Counted from the first letter of the stretch, positions 35,516 through 44,725 are shown. The stretch is 64,000 nt of DNA from CAVVPY01 sp963750295 (GCA_963750295.1 CAVVPY010000005.1:62001-126000), one strand, 5' to 3'. Numbers and translations are program-made. Notes: generated by a model not told the origin, from the letters alone.

Positions 35516-36622
35516 ATGGGTTCGCAATCAGGCAAGAGCAGCGCCATCAGAGTCGCCATCGTCGGCGTTGGCAACTGCGCCGCGTCGCTCGTCCAGGGCG
35601 TCCACTACTACCGCGAGGCCGACCCGAGCCGCAAGGTTCCCGGCCTCATGCACGTCAACTTCGGGCCGTACCACATCAGCGACATCGAGTTCGTCGCCGC
35701 GTTCGACGTGGACGCGAAGAAGGTCGGCCTCGACCTGTCGGTCGCGATCAGCGCCAGCGAGAACAACACGATCAAGATCTGCGACGTACCCGAGAGCGGC
35801 GTCGTCGTCCAGCGCGGCCACACCCTGGACGGGCTCGGCAAGTACTACCGCGAGACGATCGAGGAGTCCGCACGAGGAGCCGGTCGACGTCGTCCAGGTC
35901 CTCAAGGACCAGGCCGTCGACGTGCTCATCTGCTACCTGCCGGTCGGCTCCGAGGCCGCCGCGAAGTTCTACGCGCAGTGCGCCATCGACGCCAAGGTCG
36001 CCTTCGTCAACGCGCTGCCGGTCTTCATCGCCAGCACCCCCGAGTGGGCGCAGAAGTTCACCGACGCCGGCGTCCCGATCGTCGGTGACGACATCAAGAG
36101 CCAGGTCGGCGCGACGATCACCCACCGCGTCCTGACCAAGCTGTTCGAGGACCGCGGCGTGGAGGTGCAGCGCACCTACCAGCTCAACGTCGGCGGCAAC
36201 ATGGACTTCAAGAACATGCTCGAGCGCGACCGGCTCGAGTCGAAGAAGATCAGCAAGACCCAGTCGGTCACCTCGCAGATCCCCGACCGCGACCTCGGCG
36301 AGCGCAACGTCCACATCGGCCCGTCCGACTACGTCGCCTGGCTCGACGACCGCAAGTGGGCCTTCGTCCGGCTCGAGGGCAAGACCTTCGGGGACGTGCC
36401 GCTGAACCTCGAGTACAAGCTCGAGGTCTGGGACTCGCCCGAACTCGGCCGGGCATCATCATCGACGCCCTGCGCGCGGCGAAGATCGCCATGGACCGCG
36501 GCATCGGCGGCCCGATCCTGTCGGCGTCGAGCTACTTCATGAAGTCGCCGCCCGTGCAGTACTTCGACGACGAGGCGCGCGAGGCCGTCCAGGACTTCAT
36601 CGACGGCACGATCGAGCGCTGA
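35516..36622 (+). CDS. ino1: Inositol-3-phosphate synthase (two frameshifts)
   Basis: About 368 residues, of the actinobacterial Ino1 type. VAIVGVGNCAASLVQGVHYY is the NAD-binding start, followed by VPGLMHVNFGPYHISDIEFV, DVLICYLPVGSEAAAKFYA, KFTDAGVPIVGDDIKSQVGA then TITHRVLTKLFEDRG, QLNVGGNMDFKNMLERDRLE, SKKISKTQ, and SSYFMKSPPVQYFDDEA. It cyclises glucose-6-phosphate to inositol-3-phosphate, feeding phosphatidylinositol and mycothiol. One extra base near 35870 (TCCGCACGAGGAG) and one missing base near 36456 (CCGGGCATC) break it. Since this gene is normally vital in actinobacteria, these look like sequence errors. GAAGGAG precedes the ATG. Confidence 0.92.
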
Positions 36623-36650
36623 TTCGCTGCTGAACCACCGCTGAACCACC

Positions 36651-36701
36651 CTTGGCCCCGTAGCCGGGCACGCGTCGACGTGCCCCGGCCGCGGGGCCAA
36701 G
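36651..36701 (+). terminator. Nested hairpin terminator after ino1
   Basis: The outer stem CTTGGCCCCG (36651-36660) pairs perfectly with CGGGGCCAAG (36692-36701). Inside it, GCCGGGCACG and CGTGCCCCGGC form a second stem around CGTCGA. It lies 29 bases after the ino1 stop and just before the convergent yqgE gene, so it probably ends both transcripts. There is no T-run. Confidence 0.75.
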
Positions 36702-36729
36702 ACCGTTGTGGGCAGAGCGTTGGCCGCAG

Positions 36730-37308
36730 TCAGTTCAGCTGCGGATCCGGCGGATAGGTCGACAGCAGATTGAGCGGATGAGGCTGGCGACGCAGCACCG
36801 TGGCCCACATCTCGCGCGGCTCCTGGCTGAACAGGTCGTCCGGCCCTCCCGGCACCACCCACCACGCGCCTTCGCCGATCTCGCCGTCGAGCTGCGTCGG
36901 CGCCCAGCCCGCGTGTCCGGCAAACACCCGCAGCCGCGAGGCGAGCGCGATGATCGTGGTGACGTCGCCGTCGAGATCGATCGTCGCCACGCCGTCGACA
37001 ACCCGACGCACGCCCGGCCCGTCGGTGGCGAGTTGACCGAGGCACAGCGCACCGTCGGGCTGCACCGGGCCGCCGCCGAACACCACGGCCGGCCCGCTCA
37101 TCGCGTCCTGCCAGTCCGGCAGCACGTGGCCGACGGGGGTGTGGCTCGGGCGGTTGACCACGACGCCGACCGTGCCGCCGCCGTCGTGCTCGAGCAGGTA
37201 CACCACGGTGCGCGCGAAGTGCGGGTCACCGAGCAGCGGCGTCGCGACCAGCAGCCGGCCACTCGCAGGTTCGAGGGCATTGAGCTCGGCCCAGCTGCTT
37301 GGGGACAC
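36730..37308 (-). CDS. YqgE/AlgH family protein (DUF179)
   Basis: About 192 residues. It reads GRLLVATPLLGDPHFARTVV then YLLEHDGGGTVGVVVNRPS, VVFGGGPVQPDGALCLGQL, FAGHAGWAPTQLDGEIGEGA and the closing LRRQPHPLNLLSTYP, which match this family end to end (mycobacterial Rv0038). The molecular role is unknown; it is named after an alginate regulator but is widespread. The start is uncertain: GTG 37308 gives VSPSSWAELN, GTG 37344 adds 12 residues. It is divergent from the MFS gene (about 50 bases), the same order as in mycobacteria. Confidence 0.87.
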   Translation of the reverse strand: MSPSSWAELNALEPASGRLLVATPLLGDPHFARTVVYLLEHDGGGTVGVVVNRPSHTPVGHVLPDWQDAMSGPAVVFGGGPVQPDGALCLGQLATDGPGVRRVVDGVATIDLDGDVTTIIALASRLRVFAGHAGWAPTQLDGEIGEGAWWVVPGGPDDLFSQEPREMWATVLRRQPHPLNLLSTYPPDPQLN

Positions 37309-37356
37309 GAGGCATATCTTGACGCTCCTGCGCCCGAATCGCACGCTCCTACTAGC

Positions 37357-38700
37357 GTGATCGCCGTGGAGATCGACCGTTCGGTGCATGCCGCTGTGCA
37401 GCCGACCGCGTCTGCCCGGCACCACCTGCGCGTCCTCGCGGCCGCGCCAGGGTTCCGCAAGCTGTTCGGCGTCCGGCTCAGCGCGCAGTTCGCCGACGGG
37501 GTATTCCAGGCCGGGCTGGCCGGCGCGGTGCTGTTCAGCCCCGAGCGCGCGGCCAACGCCGCCGACGTCGCCGCCGGGTTCGCCGTGCTCTTGCTGCCCT
37601 ACTCCATCATCGGCCCGTTCGCCGGCGTGCTGCTCGACCGGTGGTGGCGCCAGCGCGTGCTGGTCGCGGCCAACCTGCTCCGCGCCCTGGCCGTCACCGG
37701 GGTGGCCACCGAGATCGCCCTGGGCCTGCACGGGCTGCCGTTCTATGCCAGCGCGCTGGTCGTGCTGTCGATCAGCCGGTTCTTCCTGGCAGCGCTGTCC
37801 GCCTCGCTGCCGCACGTGGTCGGCCGCGACGAGCTGGTGACCGCCAACGCGCTGGCGACCACGCTCGGAACACTCGCCGCGACGGCCGGTGGCGGCCTCG
37901 CAGTCGGCCTGCGTGCGCTGATCGGGGACACCGACGGCGCCTACGCCCTCGTCGCCGTCACCGCCGTCGCGCCGTACCTCGTATCGGCGATGCTGGCCGG
38001 ACGCTTCACCCACACCGTCCTCGGCCCGGACGATGCCGAGCGCAGCCGCCGCGAGACGCTGGCCGAGGTGGCCCGGGGTCTGCGCGCGGGCGCCCAGCAC
38101 CTGCACTCGCGCCGCCCGGCGTTCCTCGGCCTGGCGATGATCACCGTGCACCGCGTCTGCTACGGCCTGTGGGCGGTGTCGACGGTGCTGCTCTACCGCA
38201 ACTACTTCGAGCCGGACGGGGTCTTCCGCGCCGGGCTGGCCGGACTGGTGCAGCTGGTCATCGTCCTCGGTGTCGGCGGCGCGATCGCCGCGGTGGTGAC
38301 GCCACCGGTGACCCGGCGCATCGGGTTCGTGGCGTGGACGACGCTGCTGCTCGCCGGCGCCGCCGTCGTCGCGGTCGTGTTCGGCCTGCCCTACCGGCTG
38401 CCCACCCAGCTCGCCGGCGCGCTGCTGCTCGCCGTCGCCGCGCAGGGCATCAAGATCAGTGTCGACACGCTGGTGCAGAGCACCATCGACGACGAGTTCC
38501 GGGGCCGGGTGTTCGCGCTCTACGACACGCTGTTCAACCTTGCCCTCGTGGCCGCCGCGGTGTTCACCGCGGTCGCGCTGCCCAACAACGGGCACGCGCC
38601 CGTCGCCGTCGTCGCGATCGGGCTCGGTTACGTCGCCACTGCCATCATCTTCGGCCGACTGTCGGCAGGACGGGCGGACGCGCGGCGGCCGCGTTACTGA
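37357..38700 (+). CDS. MFS transporter
   Basis: About 447 residues with some twelve hydrophobic segments, e.g. GFAVLLLPYSIIGPFAGVLL then DRWWRQRVLVAANLLR, which contains the loop 2-3 motif A region (LLDRWWRQRV). Later segments include VQLVIVLGVGGAIAAVVTPP and LALVAAAVFTAVALP, and the conserved GRVFALYDTLFN. It corresponds to the conserved MFS protein next to YqgE in mycobacteria (Rv0037c). The start is GTG 37357 or the next GTG 37366. The substrate is unknown. The 3' end overlaps the convergent CCA-adding enzyme gene by 7 bases. Confidence 0.87.
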   Translation: MIAVEIDRSVHAAVQPTASARHHLRVLAAAPGFRKLFGVRLSAQFADGVFQAGLAGAVLFSPERAANAADVAAGFAVLLLPYSIIGPFAGVLLDRWWRQRVLVAANLLRALAVTGVATEIALGLHGLPFYASALVVLSISRFFLAALSASLPHVVGRDELVTANALATTLGTLAATAGGGLAVGLRALIGDTDGAYALVAVTAVAPYLVSAMLAGRFTHTVLGPDDAERSRRETLAEVARGLRAGAQHLHSRRPAFLGLAMITVHRVCYGLWAVSTVLLYRNYFEPDGVFRAGLAGLVQLVIVLGVGGAIAAVVTPPVTRRIGFVAWTTLLLAGAAVVAVVFGLPYRLPTQLAGALLLAVAAQGIKISVDTLVQSTIDDEFRGRVFALYDTLFNLALVAAAVFTAVALPNNGHAPVAVVAIGLGYVATAIIFGRLSAGRADARRPRY

Positions 38701-40091
38701 GCCGCGTGCCAGGCGCGCAGCTCGGCGGCGGCGCGCTCGTGGCCGAGCGGGCCGTGCTCCATCCGCAACGCAAGCAGATGCTGGTAGGCCCTGCCGACCA
38801 GCGGGCCGGGCGGTATCCCGAGCAGGCTCATGATCTCGTTCCCGTCCAGGTCCGGGCGAACCGCGTCGAGCTCCTCCTGCTGGCGCAGCGCACCGATGCG
38901 CTCCTCGAGCGCGTCGTAGGCAGCCGACAGCGCCGCGGCCTTGCGCAAGTTTCGGGTCGTGCAGTCCGAGCGGACCAGCTTGTGCAGCCGGGGCAGCAGC
39001 GGGCCGGCGTCGACGACGTAGCGGCGCACGGCCGAGTCGGTCCACTCACCGTCGCGGTAGCCGTAGAAGCGCAGGTGCAGGAACACCAGTTGCGCCACGT
39101 CGTCGACCAGGTTCTTCGGGTAGCGCAGCGCCTTGAGCCGGGCCTTGGTCAGCCGCCGGCCGACGACCTCGTGATGGTGGAAACTCACCCGGCCGCCGGG
39201 GCCGAACGCGCGTGTGGCCGGCTTGCCGACGTCGTGCAGCAGCGCGGCCCAGCGCAGGGTGAGGTCCGGGCCGGAATCCTCGAGGTCGATCGCCTGGTCG
39301 AGCACCTGCAGGGTGTGCGCGTACACGTCCTTGTGCTGGCCGTGCTCGTCGGCGGCCATCCGCAGGGCGGGCAGTTCCGGCAGCACGACGTCGGCCAGTC
39401 CGGTCTCGACGAGCAGTTCGAGCCCGGAGCGCGGGGACGGGGCCAGCAGCAGCTTGGACAGCTCGGCCTGCACCCGCTCGGGGGTGATGCGCGAGAGCTG
39501 CTCGGCCATATCGTGGATCGCCGCAAGCACCTCGGGGACGGCCGTCACCCCGAGCGCCGCGACGAAGCGGGCCGCGCGCAGCATCCGCAGCGGGTCGTCG
39601 GCGAAGGATTCCTCCGGCGCGGCCGGCGTGCGCAACTCGCCGCGGGCCAGGTCCGCCAGCCCCCCGAACGGGTCGGTGAACGTCCGGTCCCCGGTGACCG
39701 AGAGCGCCATCGCGTTCATCGTGAAGTCCCGCCGGTGCAGGTCGTCGACCAGCGACTGGCCGTAGGCGACCTCGGGACGGCGGCTGACGCGGTCGTAGCG
39801 GTCGGCCCGGTAGGTCGTGATCTCGCACGGCACCCCGCCGACTCGGGCGCCGATCGTCCCGAACTCGATGCCGGTCGTCCAGGTCGCCTGCGCCAGGGAG
39901 GACACGATCTCGAGCACCTGTTCGGGCCGGGCGTCGGTCGCGAAGTCGAGGTCGGCCTGGACGCGGTGCAGCAGCGCGTCGCGGATGTTCCCGCCGACCA
40001 GGTGCAGCTCGTGCCCGGCAGCCGCGAACGCTGCACCGAGCGCCGCGGCTTCGGCGGGCACGGAGATCAGATCGGACGGCGACGTGGTCAC
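38694..40091 (-). CDS. pcnA: CCA tRNA nucleotidyltransferase
   Basis: About 465 residues of the bacterial class II tRNA nucleotidyltransferase/poly(A) polymerase family. The N-terminal catalytic motif LHLVGGNIRDALLHRVQADL then DFATDA (the two Asp bind metal), the nucleotide site DLHRRDFTMNAMA, DDPLRMLRAARFVA, and an HD domain LLHDVGKPATRA follow in order. It adds CCA to tRNA 3' ends. It is the neighbour of the Nudix gene in the usual actinobacterial origin-proximal order. GTG 40091 is preferred; TTG 40100 is possible. It is divergent from the Nudix gene. Confidence 0.92.
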   Translation of the reverse strand: MTTSPSDLISVPAEAAALGAAFAAAGHELHLVGGNIRDALLHRVQADLDFATDARPEQVLEIVSSLAQATWTTGIEFGTIGARVGGVPCEITTYRADRYDRVSRRPEVAYGQSLVDDLHRRDFTMNAMALSVTGDRTFTDPFGGLADLARGELRTPAAPEESFADDPLRMLRAARFVAALGVTAVPEVLAAIHDMAEQLSRITPERVQAELSKLLLAPSPRSGLELLVETGLADVVLPELPALRMAADEHGQHKDVYAHTLQVLDQAIDLEDSGPDLTLRWAALLHDVGKPATRAFGPGGRVSFHHHEVVGRRLTKARLKALRYPKNLVDDVAQLVFLHLRFYGYRDGEWTDSAVRRYVVDAGPLLPRLHKLVRSDCTTRNLRKAAALSAAYDALEERIGALRQQEELDAVRPDLDGNEIMSLLGIPPGPLVGRAYQHLLALRMEHGPLGHERAAAELRAWHAAQ

Positions 40092-40133
40092 GAGCGCCAA
40101 AGCCTACCGAGGTCGGCGAGTTACGATCTGCCC

Positions 40134-40637
40134 ATGTCGCAGGGCTCCTCGTCAAAGCCCGAGCGCAAGACCTCCCGGCCCCGGCGGCGCAGCGCTCGCT
40201 GGCTGAGCCAGGTCGACGAGTTCAGCGCAGGCGGGCTGGTCGTCGATCTCGCCGGCGACGTACCCCGCGGCGCCCTGATCGCCCGGATCGACCGCCGCGG
40301 GCGCAAGCTCTGGTCGCTGCCGAAGGGGCACATCGAGACCGGTGAGACCGCCGAGCAGGCCGCCGTGCGCGAGGTCGAGGAAGAGACCGGCATCAGCGGC
40401 GTGATCATGGCCGAACTTGGGACGATCGACTTCTGGTTCGTCGCCGAGCGGCGCCGCGTCCACAAGACGGTGCGGCACTACCTGCTCCGCGCGACGGGCG
40501 GCGAGCTGTCCGACGCCGACGTCGAGGTCGCCGAGGTGGCGTGGGTGCCACTGCCCGAGATCACCGCCCAGCTGGCCTATCCCGACGAGCGCGGGCTCGT
40601 CGACGCGGCCGGGCGGCTGCTCGCTGAGAGCGCATGA
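40134..40637 (+). CDS. mutT4: Nudix hydrolase (MutT4-like)
   Basis: A 167-residue protein. The Nudix box GHIETGETAEQAAVREVEEE then TGI fits G-x5-E-x7-REUxEExGU exactly. It is preceded by SAGGLVVDLAG and LWSLPKG. It hydrolyses nucleoside diphosphates linked to other groups; the mycobacterial gene in this position is Rv3908 (mutT4). A basic N-terminal tail of about 25 residues is normal here. The stop overlaps the next gene's ATG (ATGA), so it heads the Nudix-DUF6049-MurJ run. Confidence 0.9.
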   Translation: MSQGSSSKPERKTSRPRRRSARWLSQVDEFSAGGLVVDLAGDVPRGALIARIDRRGRKLWSLPKGHIETGETAEQAAVREVEEETGISGVIMAELGTIDFWFVAERRRVHKTVRHYLLRATGGELSDADVEVAEVAWVPLPEITAQLAYPDERGLVDAAGRLLAESA

Positions 40638-42793
40638 ACGCCCTGCGTGCGGCCCTCGTCCTCGTCCCGACGATCCTCATCGCCGCTGGTGCCGCCGCGC
40701 CGGCGGCCACCGCAGCGGACGTACCGCTGCCGGCCGGCAGCGTCACGATGACCGTGGAGGACGTCACACCCAACACGCCGCTGCCGAGCAGCACGCCCAA
40801 ACAGCTGACGGTCGTGCTGACGCTGCACAACAACAGCTCGCAGTTGCTCGACGGGGTAGCGGTCTCGGCCGAGCGCGGCGACCCGATCAATTCCGAGGCC
40901 GCGCTGAAGTCGGCGATCGCCAAGCCGCGCCGGCCAAGCCCCGGTCTGGTCGCCCCGGTGGCGACCGATCCGGTCGCGGTGACCCTGCTGCCCGGCGCGA
41001 CCGCTGACATCGTGTTCCGCACCACCACCGACATCCCGTTCGACGCGGCCATCTGCCTGTGCCACGACTCGATCTACCCGCTCTACTTCTCCGCGATCCG
41101 CACAGTCGATGGCGTGGCAAGCACCCTGGCGGTGGCGCAGACCTACATTCCGGTGTTCGGCAAAACCACGCCGCAACCGCTGACCGTCGGCTGGGTATGG
41201 CCACTGCTCGACCGGCCGCACCGCCTCGCCGACGACAACCTGTTCGTCGATGACCTGCTCGCGCGGCAGCTCGCGCCCGGGGGGCGCCTCGATCGCTGGT
41301 TGCAGGTCCTCGAGCGCGTCGCCGACAAGGTGCCGATGACGCTGGTGATCGATCCCGACCTGGTCGACGAGATCGCGGTCATGGCCGCCGGGCCGTACCA
41401 GGTCCGCAACACCAACGACGCGAAGACCCATGCCGGCGCCGGCACGTCCGCGGCGAAGGACTGGCTCAGCCGGCTGCGGGCAGTCCTCGACGCCGCCCCG
41501 GACCTCGAACTCGACTTCACCGCCTTCGCCGACCCGGACGTGGAGTCATTGACCCGCAACAACCTGCCGTGGTCGGCCGGCGTGCGCGACCAGGCCGCCC
41601 AGGGCCGGATCACCGAAGCCCTCGGCGGCCGGACGCCGCTCGGCGACATCGCCTGGCCGGTGGGCGGCTCGCTGAGCCAGCCGACCCTCGCCACCCTCGT
41701 GTCCCAGGGCGTGCAGACCGTCATCGTCAGCGACCAGACGCTGCCCGGCGGGCCGCGCGGCCCGGCGAACGACCTCTCCCCGCTGCAGTCGGCGAGCGGT
41801 CCCGCGATCGCCGGTGTGACGTCCGCGGATCTGGAGGACAGCATCAACGAGGTGCTCGACCCGGGTGGGCGAGGGCTCGCTGCACTACCGGAGCTCGTGT
41901 CGCAGATCGCGCTGCGCTCGATCGAAAGCCTGGACACCACGCACTACGTGCTGCTCACCCCGCGGCGACGGGTCAACCCGGACCCGATGATCGCCGAGCG
42001 CGCCATCCTGGCCACCGCGCACACGTTCTGGAGCCGGCCGCTGCCCTTGCGCGCAGCGGCGCGCACGGTCGTCGGCGTCGACCGCGGCGGTCTGCGGCCG
42101 GGACGCGGTGGTCCGCAACTGCCCGCCCAGACCGTCGGCGCGATCGAGTACATCACTGCGTCGCTGCCGGGCCTGACCGGGTCCGACGGGCTGTTCCCGG
42201 CGGCAGCGCCCCCCGAGATCGACGCGCTGCCCGCCGGCACCCAGCGCGCCGCGTCGGCGGAGTTGCTGAGCGAGCCGCAGCGCAGCGTCACCGACGCCAC
42301 CACCCTGGCCGATCAGGTTCAGGCCCTGCGCGAACGCGACGTGGTCCTGGTGAAGCCGGCCAACGGCTCCTACACGCTGACCTCGACCAATTCGTCGTTG
42401 CCGGTGACCGTGCGCAACACGCTAGCCGTCCCCGTCCAGGTCGTCGTGACCGTGACGCCGGTCAACGGCGTGCCCGGCTTCCGGGCCACGCCGGAACGAG
42501 TCACGCTCGACCCTGCGAGCACCGTGCAGGTGCGGATCGCGACCCATGTCGAGCGCACCGGACGACTCGACGTGACCCTCGGGCTGACCACCCCGAACTC
42601 GATGCCACTGGGTCTGCCCGTGCAGGTCAGCGTGCGCAGCACCGCCCTCGGCACGATCGGGATCGCCATCACCACCGGCGCGGCCATCGTCCTGGTGCTC
42701 GCTCTGCTGCTGCGCGGACTGCGGGCCCTGCGGTGGCGGCGCCGTCGCAAGGCCGGGCTGCGCCCGCCCGTCACCGATCCGCTGGCGCCGTGA
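40634..42793 (+). CDS. Exported membrane-anchored DUF6049 protein
   Basis: A 719-residue protein. Signal peptide MNALRAALVLVPTILIAAGA then AAPAATA. An Ig-like first domain of about 170 residues is followed by a barrel-like middle (LTVGWVWPLLDRPHRLADDN, TLVIDPDLVDEIAVM, IAWPVGGSLSQPTLATLVSQ) that resembles deacetylase-type barrels but lacks obvious metal ligands. A second Ig-like domain (PVTVRNTLAVPVQVVVTVTP) and a C-terminal membrane segment (IAITTGAAIVLVLALLLRGL) with basic tail complete it. It matches the conserved protein between MutT4 and MurJ in mycobacteria (Rv3909). Location next to MurJ suggests a cell-wall job. Confidence 0.85.
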   Translation: MNALRAALVLVPTILIAAGAAAPAATAADVPLPAGSVTMTVEDVTPNTPLPSSTPKQLTVVLTLHNNSSQLLDGVAVSAERGDPINSEAALKSAIAKPRRPSPGLVAPVATDPVAVTLLPGATADIVFRTTTDIPFDAAICLCHDSIYPLYFSAIRTVDGVASTLAVAQTYIPVFGKTTPQPLTVGWVWPLLDRPHRLADDNLFVDDLLARQLAPGGRLDRWLQVLERVADKVPMTLVIDPDLVDEIAVMAAGPYQVRNTNDAKTHAGAGTSAAKDWLSRLRAVLDAAPDLELDFTAFADPDVESLTRNNLPWSAGVRDQAAQGRITEALGGRTPLGDIAWPVGGSLSQPTLATLVSQGVQTVIVSDQTLPGGPRGPANDLSPLQSASGPAIAGVTSADLEDSINEVLDPGGRGLAALPELVSQIALRSIESLDTTHYVLLTPRRRVNPDPMIAERAILATAHTFWSRPLPLRAAARTVVGVDRGGLRPGRGGPQLPAQTVGAIEYITASLPGLTGSDGLFPAAAPPEIDALPAGTQRAASAELLSEPQRSVTDATTLADQVQALRERDVVLVKPANGSYTLTSTNSSLPVTVRNTLAVPVQVVVTVTPVNGVPGFRATPERVTLDPASTVQVRIATHVERTGRLDVTLGLTTPNSMPLGLPVQVSVRSTALGTIGIAITTGAAIVLVLALLLRGLRALRWRRRRKAGLRPPVTDPLAP

Positions 42794-42824
42794 CCCGCCC
42801 GTCCGTCGCCACCGGGATGCCGGG

Positions 42825-44696
42825 GTGAGCTCCCCCCGGGACGGGTGGAGCACCCCCGCGCTCTACGGACGGCCGGTGATCCCGCCGGCCACCACCGGCG
42901 CCGACCCGATGACGTCGCTGTTCGTGGGCGACTGGGACGACGACGGCGACGAGACCGAGCACGGCACCTGGAGCACCACCACCTACTCCGGCCCGCGCCG
43001 CCACCGGCCCGCCAACCGCGCCGCCGGCGGCGTGATCGAAGCCGTCGCGGCACCGGACGGCGCGCCGCCGGGCGAGGCGGTGGCCGCCGAGGGCGCCGAC
43101 GACGAGCGCTCGCACCGCGGTCTGATGGCGGCCAGCCGGACGATGGCCGTGGCCAACCTGGCCAGCCGGATCACCGGATTCCTGCGCAGCAGCGCGCTCG
43201 TCGCCGCCATCGGCATCCATGGGGTGGGCAACGCATACAGCGTCGCCAACAACTTCCCGAACATGGTCTACGAGTTGCTACTGGGCGGCGTGCTGTCGAG
43301 CGTGCTGATCCCGCTGCTGATCGGCGCCCAGGAGCAGGACGAGGACGACGGCGTCGCCTATACCCAGCGGCTGCTGTCGATCGCCACCGCCGCGCTGGCC
43401 GTCATCACGCTGCTCGCGGTCGCCTGCGCGCCGCTGCTGGCCGCCGGCTTCGTCGACGACCCGGACCAGCAGGCGCTGACCACCGTCTTCGCCACGCTGC
43501 TGCTGCCGGAGATCTTCTTCTACGGCATCGGCGCGATGTTCATGTCGGTGCTCAACATCCGGCACAGCTACGCACCCGGTGCATGGTCGCCCGTCCTGAA
43601 CAACGTCATCATGATCGTCACGGTGGGGACCTTCTTCGCCCTGCCCGGCCCGAACAGCTTCAATCCCAGCACGATCACCACCGCGCAGGTGCTGGTGCTG
43701 GGTATCGGCACCACCCTCGGCATTGCCGCGCAGGCGCTGGTGCTCATCCCACCGCTGCGGCGGGCCGGGTTCCGGTGGAAGTGGCGCTTCCGGGCCCATC
43801 CCAACGAGGTCGGCCGGATGCGCGAGGTCGGCAACCTGGCGTTCTGGGTGCTCGGGTACGTCGTCGCAAGCCAGATCGGTGTCACCGTGATCGCCCGAGT
43901 CGGCGTGGCCAACGACGCGTTCACCGTGTTCAGCTACGCCGACCTGCTGCTGCAGATGCCCTACGGCATCCTCGTCGTCTCGCTGCTGACCGCCCTGATG
44001 CCGCGCCTCTCGCGCGCGGCTGCGCGAAGACAGACCGACGACGTCATCGCCGACCTCGGCCTCGGCGCGCGCCTGTCGGCCGTCGCCCTGCTGCCGGTGA
44101 CCGTCGGGCTGGTCGTGCTCGGCCCGGCACTCGGGGTGGTGCTGTTCGGCTACGGGCAGACCTCGGTGGACGGCGCCCGGCTGATCGGACTCGCGCTCGC
44201 CGTGTCCGCGTTCGGGCTGTACCCGTTCGCGCTGGTCATGCTGCAGCTTCGGGTCTTCTACGCCATGCGCGACGGCCGGACGCCGACGCTGATCAACGTG
44301 TGCATGGTGGGCACGAAGGTGGTCCTCGTCCTGGTGAGCTCGTCGATGTTCGACACCCCTGCGCACGTGGCCGAGGCACTCACGGTCTCGACGTCCGCGT
44401 CCTACGTGGTGGGGGCCGTCGTCGGGCACATCGCGCTGAGCCGGCGGCTGGGCCGGCTGCACTTCGGGTCGGTGCTCACCGTGGTCGCGCGGATCGGCAT
44501 CGCGAGCCTGATCGGCGGCGCGGCGGCGCTCGGCGTGGTCGTCGCCCTCGGCCGGGCACTCGGGGACGCGCACGCAGGTTCGGCCGCGTCGCTGATCGGC
44601 GGGGCCGTCGTCGGCGGGGCCGTGCTGGGCGTCGTGGCCTGGCGGATGCGCATTCCCGAGGTCCGCGACATCGTCTCCCTGGCCCGGCGCGGCTGA
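42825..44696 (+). CDS. murJ: MurJ lipid II flippase (MviN family)
   Basis: A 623-residue protein. The cytoplasmic N-terminal 100 residues are acidic/Pro-rich and unusual to actinobacteria. The MurJ core follows: ANLASRITGFLRSSALVAAI, GVGNAYSVANNFPNMVYELL (typical MurJ start), then ten or more membrane segments including LLLPEIFFYGIGAMFMSVLN and LLLQMPYGILVVSLLTALMP. It moves lipid II across the membrane for peptidoglycan synthesis. Unlike M. tuberculosis MviN there is no long C-terminal pseudokinase region; it stops after the last helix. It follows DUF6049 by 32 bases. Confidence 0.93.
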   Translation: MSSPRDGWSTPALYGRPVIPPATTGADPMTSLFVGDWDDDGDETEHGTWSTTTYSGPRRHRPANRAAGGVIEAVAAPDGAPPGEAVAAEGADDERSHRGLMAASRTMAVANLASRITGFLRSSALVAAIGIHGVGNAYSVANNFPNMVYELLLGGVLSSVLIPLLIGAQEQDEDDGVAYTQRLLSIATAALAVITLLAVACAPLLAAGFVDDPDQQALTTVFATLLLPEIFFYGIGAMFMSVLNIRHSYAPGAWSPVLNNVIMIVTVGTFFALPGPNSFNPSTITTAQVLVLGIGTTLGIAAQALVLIPPLRRAGFRWKWRFRAHPNEVGRMREVGNLAFWVLGYVVASQIGVTVIARVGVANDAFTVFSYADLLLQMPYGILVVSLLTALMPRLSRAAARRQTDDVIADLGLGARLSAVALLPVTVGLVVLGPALGVVLFGYGQTSVDGARLIGLALAVSAFGLYPFALVMLQLRVFYAMRDGRTPTLINVCMVGTKVVLVLVSSSMFDTPAHVAEALTVSTSASYVVGAVVGHIALSRRLGRLHFGSVLTVVARIGIASLIGGAAALGVVVALGRALGDAHAGSAASLIGGAVVGGAVLGVVAWRMRIPEVRDIVSLARRG

Positions 44697-44725
44697 CGGG
44701 CGACCGAGGTCACTGGCGCTCGGGC

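Larger units (their letters stand above)
21380..36460. other. Frameshift-dense stretch (probable low-quality consensus)
   Basis: From the 3' part of ilvE to the 3' part of ino1, nearly every gene changes reading frame several times. At the roughly two dozen sites I walked codon by codon, removing one base (almost always G or C) restores a conserved protein. A few need one added base. Catalytic motifs, third-position GC bias and regulatory palindromes survive between shifts. One TetR gene (26889-27494) is fully intact. Flanking sequence has only one suspected shift (in jag). See the findings for interpretation. Confidence 0.85.

Noticed and set aside
21380..36460. A cluster of true pseudogenes from relaxed selection
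   Set aside because: Motifs, length and codon bias are intact between shifts, no in-frame nonsense or large deletions are evident, one gene is untouched, and the edges are sharp. Decay would not hit ino1 and ilvE together in this way.
21380..36460. Apparent rule that the extra base always follows a codon's third base
   Set aside because: Most sites can be aligned in several ways (for example ACTG may be ACG with an extra T), so the codon-boundary pattern is an artefact of how I placed the gaps.
36730..39045. A 771-residue minus-strand open frame covering yqgE and much of the MFS gene
   Set aside because: Only its C-terminal fifth is the real YqgE protein. The rest is an Arg/Gly/Asp-rich antisense reading of the MFS transporter with no motifs.
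37641..40637. A 998-residue plus-strand open frame
   Set aside because: Its last part is the real Nudix protein. The rest is antisense to the CCA-adding enzyme and out of phase with the MFS gene. GC-rich DNA gives few stops in such frames.
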